DNA of 64,000 nucleotides from NCBI GenBank assembly GCA_949152475.1, contig OX424568.1, positions 12,561,667 to 12,625,666 of the forward strand, in the 5' to 3' direction. Origin of the DNA: Terebella lapidaria (taxonomy: Eukaryota > Annelida > Polychaeta > Terebellida > Terebellidae). Below, one piece after another: positions 59,880 to 64,000 of this stretch. The notes beneath the pieces are model-generated. The model was not told the DNA's origin and ran no database searches. It saw nothing but the letters and a program-made list of their open reading frames with translations. The translations under genes were made by a program, and so were the position numbers. Numbering within the stretch: the stretch's first letter is position 1; every line of letters starts with the position of its first letter.

Positions 59880-61790
59880 TTATATATTGGCAGGTTTGTC
59901 CCGTGACCTCGAGAACGAGATCAAATGTCAAGTTCAAGGTCATAAGAATATTCAGCATATATCATTTCATGTCCACAATTGATTCCTAAGCTGTAAAATC
60001 GACCATGCGCAAGATAACAGCCATTCAAGGTCATGAGAAAAGTTAACATATATCACTATATATATATCCTATATGTCAACAATTGATTCCTAAGCTTTAA
60101 AGTCGGTCCTAAATGATATATTACTAGCCATTTTGTGTTCTGACATTGACACTCAGGTCAGAAAATTCTAGGTCAGAAGAATATGCAGCATATATCATAT
60201 TCAATATGTCTCCAATTGATTCCTATGCTTAAAGTCGATAATAGGCGAGATAGTAGCCATTTTCTGGTTCGACCTTGAAAATGAGGTCAAAGGTCAAATC
60301 CAAGGTCATGACAACATTCAGCACATATCGTTTCATGTATGTTCACAACTAATCCCTAAGCTGCAAAGTCGATAATAAGCGAGATATTAGCCATTCTGTG
60401 CTCTGACCCTGAAAATGACACCAAAAGTGAAATTCAAGGTCACGAGAACCTTCAGCGTATGTCACTTCCTATATGACCACAATTGATTCCTAAACTTTCA
60501 AGATGATAATAAGTAAGGTATTAGCCATTTTGTGCTCTGACCTTGAAAATTAGTTTGAATGTCAAACATTCAGCATATTTAGTTTCCTATACACTCACAA
60601 TTGATTCCCAAGCTGTAAGGTCGATGGCTAATAAGCAATATATTAGCCACTTTGTGCTCTGACCTTCAAATGAGGTCTAGGGTCAAATTCAAGATCATGA
60701 AAATATTGAGCATATACCATTTCCTACATGTGCTCAAATGATTGCAAAGCTGTAAGGTCGATGATAAGCGAGATATTAGCCATTTTGTGCTTTGACCTTA
60801 AAATGAAGTCAAAGGTCAAATTCAAGGTCAAGGAAATATTCAGTATATATCGTTTGTTAAATGTTCATAATTGATTCCCTAAGCTGCAAAGTTGATAAGC
60901 GAGATATTAGCCATTTTATGCTCTGACCTTGAAAATGAGGTCAAAGGTCAAATTCGAAGTCATGACAACATGCGGTATATTTCATTTCCTATATGTGCAC
61001 AATTGATTCCTAAGCTGCGAAGTCGATAATGAGAATAGTCATTTTATGCTCTGATCTTGAAAATGAGGTCAAAGGTCAACTCGAATTCCATGACAATAAT
61101 CACTATATATTTGATCCTATATGTTCCCAATTGACTCGTAAGCTTGAAGGCGATAAAAAGTGAGGTATTAGCCATTTTGTGCTCTGACCTTGAAAATGAG
61201 GTCGAAGGTCAAATTCGAGGTCATGACAACTTTCAGCATAGATCGTTTTCTGTATGTTCACGATTGATTCCCAAGCTGCGAAGTCCAAATAACGATGTAT
61301 TAGCCATATTGTGTTCTTCTGACTTTAAAAATGAGGTCAAAGGTCAAATTCAAGTCATGACAATATCGCATATTAAGCATATATATTATTTCCTATATGT
61401 GCTCAATTGATTGCAAGGCTGTAAGATCGATAATAAGTGAGATATTAGCCATTTTGTGCTTTGAACTTGAAAATCAGGTTGAAGGTCAAATTCGAGGTCA
61501 TGACAATATTACGCATATATATGTTCACAATTGATTCATGAGTTTGAAAATGAGGTCAAAAGTCAAGTTCAAGGTCATGACAAAATTCAGCATATATCAC
61601 TTCTTACATGTCCTCAATTGATTCCTAAGCTTCAAAGTCGGTAATAAGCGAGATATTAGCCATTTTGTGCTCTGACATTGGAAATGAGGTCAAAGGTCAA
61701 ATTCAAGGTCATGAGAATATTCAGCATATATCATGTCCACAATTGCTTCCTAATCTGTAATGTCAATATTACGTGAAATAATAGGAACAA
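59880..61790 (+). repeat. Diverged tandem array (~130-bp units) rich in AGGTCA direct repeats
   Basis: About 14 diverged units of the type gaccttgaaaatgaggtc - aaaggtcaaattcaaggtca - tgacaatattcagcatat - cctatatgtgcacaattgat - tcctaagctgtaaagtcgat - aataagcgagatattagcca - ttttgtgctct. The exact 13-mer AGGTCAAAGGTCA occurs at 60284, 60938, 61066, 61334 and 61687, with close variants in most other units. The end of the element (gaacggcgaacgcaacgcc ... ggaccataggtctggtaagct, to ~62165) is the inverse of the start at 47826. Confidence 0.85.
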
Positions 61791-62219
61791 TGTGTACCAT
61801 TTTAAAGCATAGGAGAATTCACCATTGAAAAGTTCCATTTGGGCCAAGTTTGAGCCAAAATGGCCCACTTGGAGCAATTCAAGTGCAACAGAACATATAC
61901 ACATCATAGGAGTACATATGAGGAGTGTTATGTATCAAAAAGAAAAATGTCCATATTAAGGAATTTTTCGTCGGAAATGGCCATTTTGGAAAAAAATTGC
62001 GAAAATCGGAAAACTAAAAAAAATCATTTCCTGGAAATATTTTTTTAGGTATTTTTGTGCAAAATTTCAGAAAGATTTGACCATAAACTTAAAGATAAAA
62101 ATGTGAACGAACGGCGAACGCAACGCCATGCCAATAGGTTATTGGACCATAGGTCTGGTAAGCTAGAAATAGTTATAATGTGACATGGTTCGGGCCTAAT
62201 GATCATTTGGGCATGGTCA

Positions 62220-62660
62220 ATAGTCCTAACACCTCCGTCACACTGGATTGGCGGCACCACTGCGGTGCTCATACGACGTAAACCGGTGTGGAACCGCCAT
62301 AGCACTGCAGAAAACTGTCAACACCGCAGACCTTCACAGTGACACGGCGGAAACTTTGAACATGTTCAAAACTTTCGCAATGGTTGGGCCAATCAGCGGT
62401 AGGATTGCCACCATGGGTCGGCCAATCCGCGGTAGGATCGTTGCGGTACCACCATTTACCGCTGTGGAGTCGTACAAGAACATCATCAGCATCTCCATCA
62501 TCGTCATGCATACTCAGTAAAACCACCGTACAATCGCCAAAAAAGTAGAATGTCTACCCTCCCGTGATCACATTGTGGTTACGGCGGTGCTACCAAGGTG
62601 CTACCACGGGAGCACTGCGGGTATCGCGGTGCCACTGTGGAGTCTACAGGGTTGACATTT
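62220..62660. repeat. GC-richer block with repeated gcggt(a/g) motifs
   Basis: Repeats of gcggcaccactgcggtgc, aatc(a/c)gcggtaggat (62390 and 62428) and gcggtgctacc stand out in AT-rich surroundings. It looks like part of an unclassified element; no ends were defined. Confidence 0.35.
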
Positions 62661-63269
62661 AATATGGAATATATCAGTTGGTTGCGTGGGTGAACTGATG
62701 AAATATTATGTCAGACTCAAATTGCTAAGCACCGTGGAGTTGTTACATGATCTGCTGTTCAGCCAAGCATGTCACCTGCCGATCAGGCAATGATCGTGCC
62801 AATCGACACCACGGGAGTGTACATGGGGTGACGAAATAACTGATATATGGGGTGATTTTTGTTCTGCTATAAATTATGTGGGCTGGTCAAATCTATGTGC
62901 ATATTCCAGGATTTCCTTGACTTGGAGCTACGAAATTTTAAACACAGAGTCCTGAAGTAATGGGGCGTCAATTAAGCGCGGCAGGTGCCCTGCGACATAT
63001 TGAGATGAACAGACTGAGATAACGAGGCGAAACAACATCGCACAGGGGAAGGTCAACAAGTTCCATGTATCTGCTGTTGCGTGTTGTTGAGATATTAAAT
63101 TTGAAAATATAAACTATAAATCTATTGTTGGCACAATTTGGCGTTGGGTTGTTTGTTCTGAATCACCGTGTTCACGAGATTGAAAATACAAGGTAAAGAA
63201 TGCACTAAGTATGAGGTTAGATGCTTATGGACGCCAGGCAAAACAAATTTCTTCCTCAGTAGCACTGTG

Positions 63270-63790
63270 AAGAAAAGCACACGTTTGATGGGTAGGAAAA
63301 AATACTTCGCATGGTGTTGTCGATTACCTACGAATATAAAAAACTGCATTGGTTGAGTTGTAGTAAAGTTAGTAGGTTGATACATACATCCAACCCATTG
63401 TACCAACGCTGGTTATCATAATTAAGTGTATAGCATAAGCAGATCTACGTGTTATTCGTTCAACACCAACTACTCGGCTTGACGAAGATACTGTGATATT
63501 AGAGCTGATGGGGTCGTTATGTTTACTTATTCATATTCTGAACGGTTATGATCTGAAATAAATTAGCACTCGCCAGATAGCGCTCTGAGCTATAGTGGAA
63601 AATCCCTGAAACCAGGAAACATTGTGGTGGCAATCAATTAGACAGGTACAGTGATATTTTTGACATTAAGCAATCACAGGCAGTTCTTGTTTTGCAATCA
63701 CATCTGAACCTGACTATTTATTAGGACTATATCACATATCTTTATTTTTCGACACAGTGTCCTTAATCTACAACAAAAGGGGCCTGTCCC
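63270..63790 (+). repeat. Segmental duplication, copy B (last part)
   Basis: Matches 42690-43130, including ggttgatacatacatc, ttctgaacggttatgatctga and tagcactcgccagatagcgct. In copy A the TRIM-type gene follows ~1.4 kb later; the equivalent place for copy B is beyond the window end. A (tg)n stretch lies at ~63890-63915. Confidence 0.8.
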
Positions 63791-64000
63791 CTATTTTTAG
63801 ATATGCAAATGTTTCTTTTTTTTTTGTTTGCACGTGATCATGTATATGTCTTATTATATAGTATTATTTATTACTAAAACGTTGGTCAGGTGTGTGTGTG
63901 TGTGGCTGTGTGTGGAGTGAATGCGGAATGAATGTTGCAATCAATTGTTGTTGTTTTTCTGGAGAGCCTCTCGTTAGCCGTAAGGGCTAATTGGCAATGC

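Noticed and set aside
61103-61410. Open frames of 60-90 codons in the AGGTCA array
   Set aside because: They translate the repeat unit and are not conserved between units.

Overview
The window reads as AT-rich, repeat-laden nuclear DNA of an invertebrate animal. The reasons are spliced genes with long non-coding gaps, a tripartite-motif RING/NHL gene, an SLC16-type transporter split by introns, Ty3/gypsy-type retroelements and many non-autonomous DNA transposons. A lophotrochozoan (mollusc, brachiopod, annelid) is my best guess. It rests on repeat style and on the TRIM-NHL gene, and I cannot prove it from sequence alone.

Layout. 1-1.6 kb: 5' end of a gypsy-like LTR retrotransposon on the minus strand (gag start, primer site, complete 1-kb LTR). 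1.6-14 kb: decayed dispersed repeats, a frameshifted remnant of an unknown protein (5.8-6.2 kb), and copy 1 of a gene for a divergent alpha-crystallin/HSP20-like protein (7.2-8.2 kb), followed by a decayed duplicate of its last ~120 bp. 15.1-17.9 kb: a 2.8-kb hairpin element. 18.3-19.1 kb: a young 847-bp inverted-repeat element with a perfect 8-bp target duplication. 21.7-23.2 kb: a 61-bp minisatellite between ~100-bp direct repeats. 26.4-27.3 kb (minus): copy 2 of the HSP20-like gene. Its 5'UTR intron has been entered by an 8.8-kb GC-rich LTR retrotransposon (27.47-36.31 kb), and its upstream exon and conserved promoter-side block lie beyond that element at 36.7-37.1 kb.

38.2-40.4 kb: a 2.1-kb terminal-inverted-repeat element. 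40.7-43.2 kb and 56.5-63.8 kb: two copies of one segmental duplication. Each carries a transposon that the other lacks, so each serves as the other's empty site. 44.55-46.34 kb: an intron-free TRIM-type RING/B-box/coiled-coil/NHL gene. 47.8-48.6 and 59.8-62.2 kb: divergent tandem repeats packed with direct repeats of AGGTCA. 49.5-53.0 kb: a 1.76-kb tandem duplication that copied part of the last exon of the minus-strand SLC16-like transporter gene (52.9-54.9 kb; its 5' exon is not found here).

The most unusual object is the 8.8-kb LTR element. It has lost reverse transcriptase and almost all of integrase, and carries a tandemly duplicated protease segment. A ~10-bp TTCGCGGAAG-like motif is spread through its LTRs, gag and 3' leader. 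Between the integrase stub and the 3' LTR it has an extra gene for a C2H2 zinc-finger/coiled-coil protein, with a TATA box of its own.
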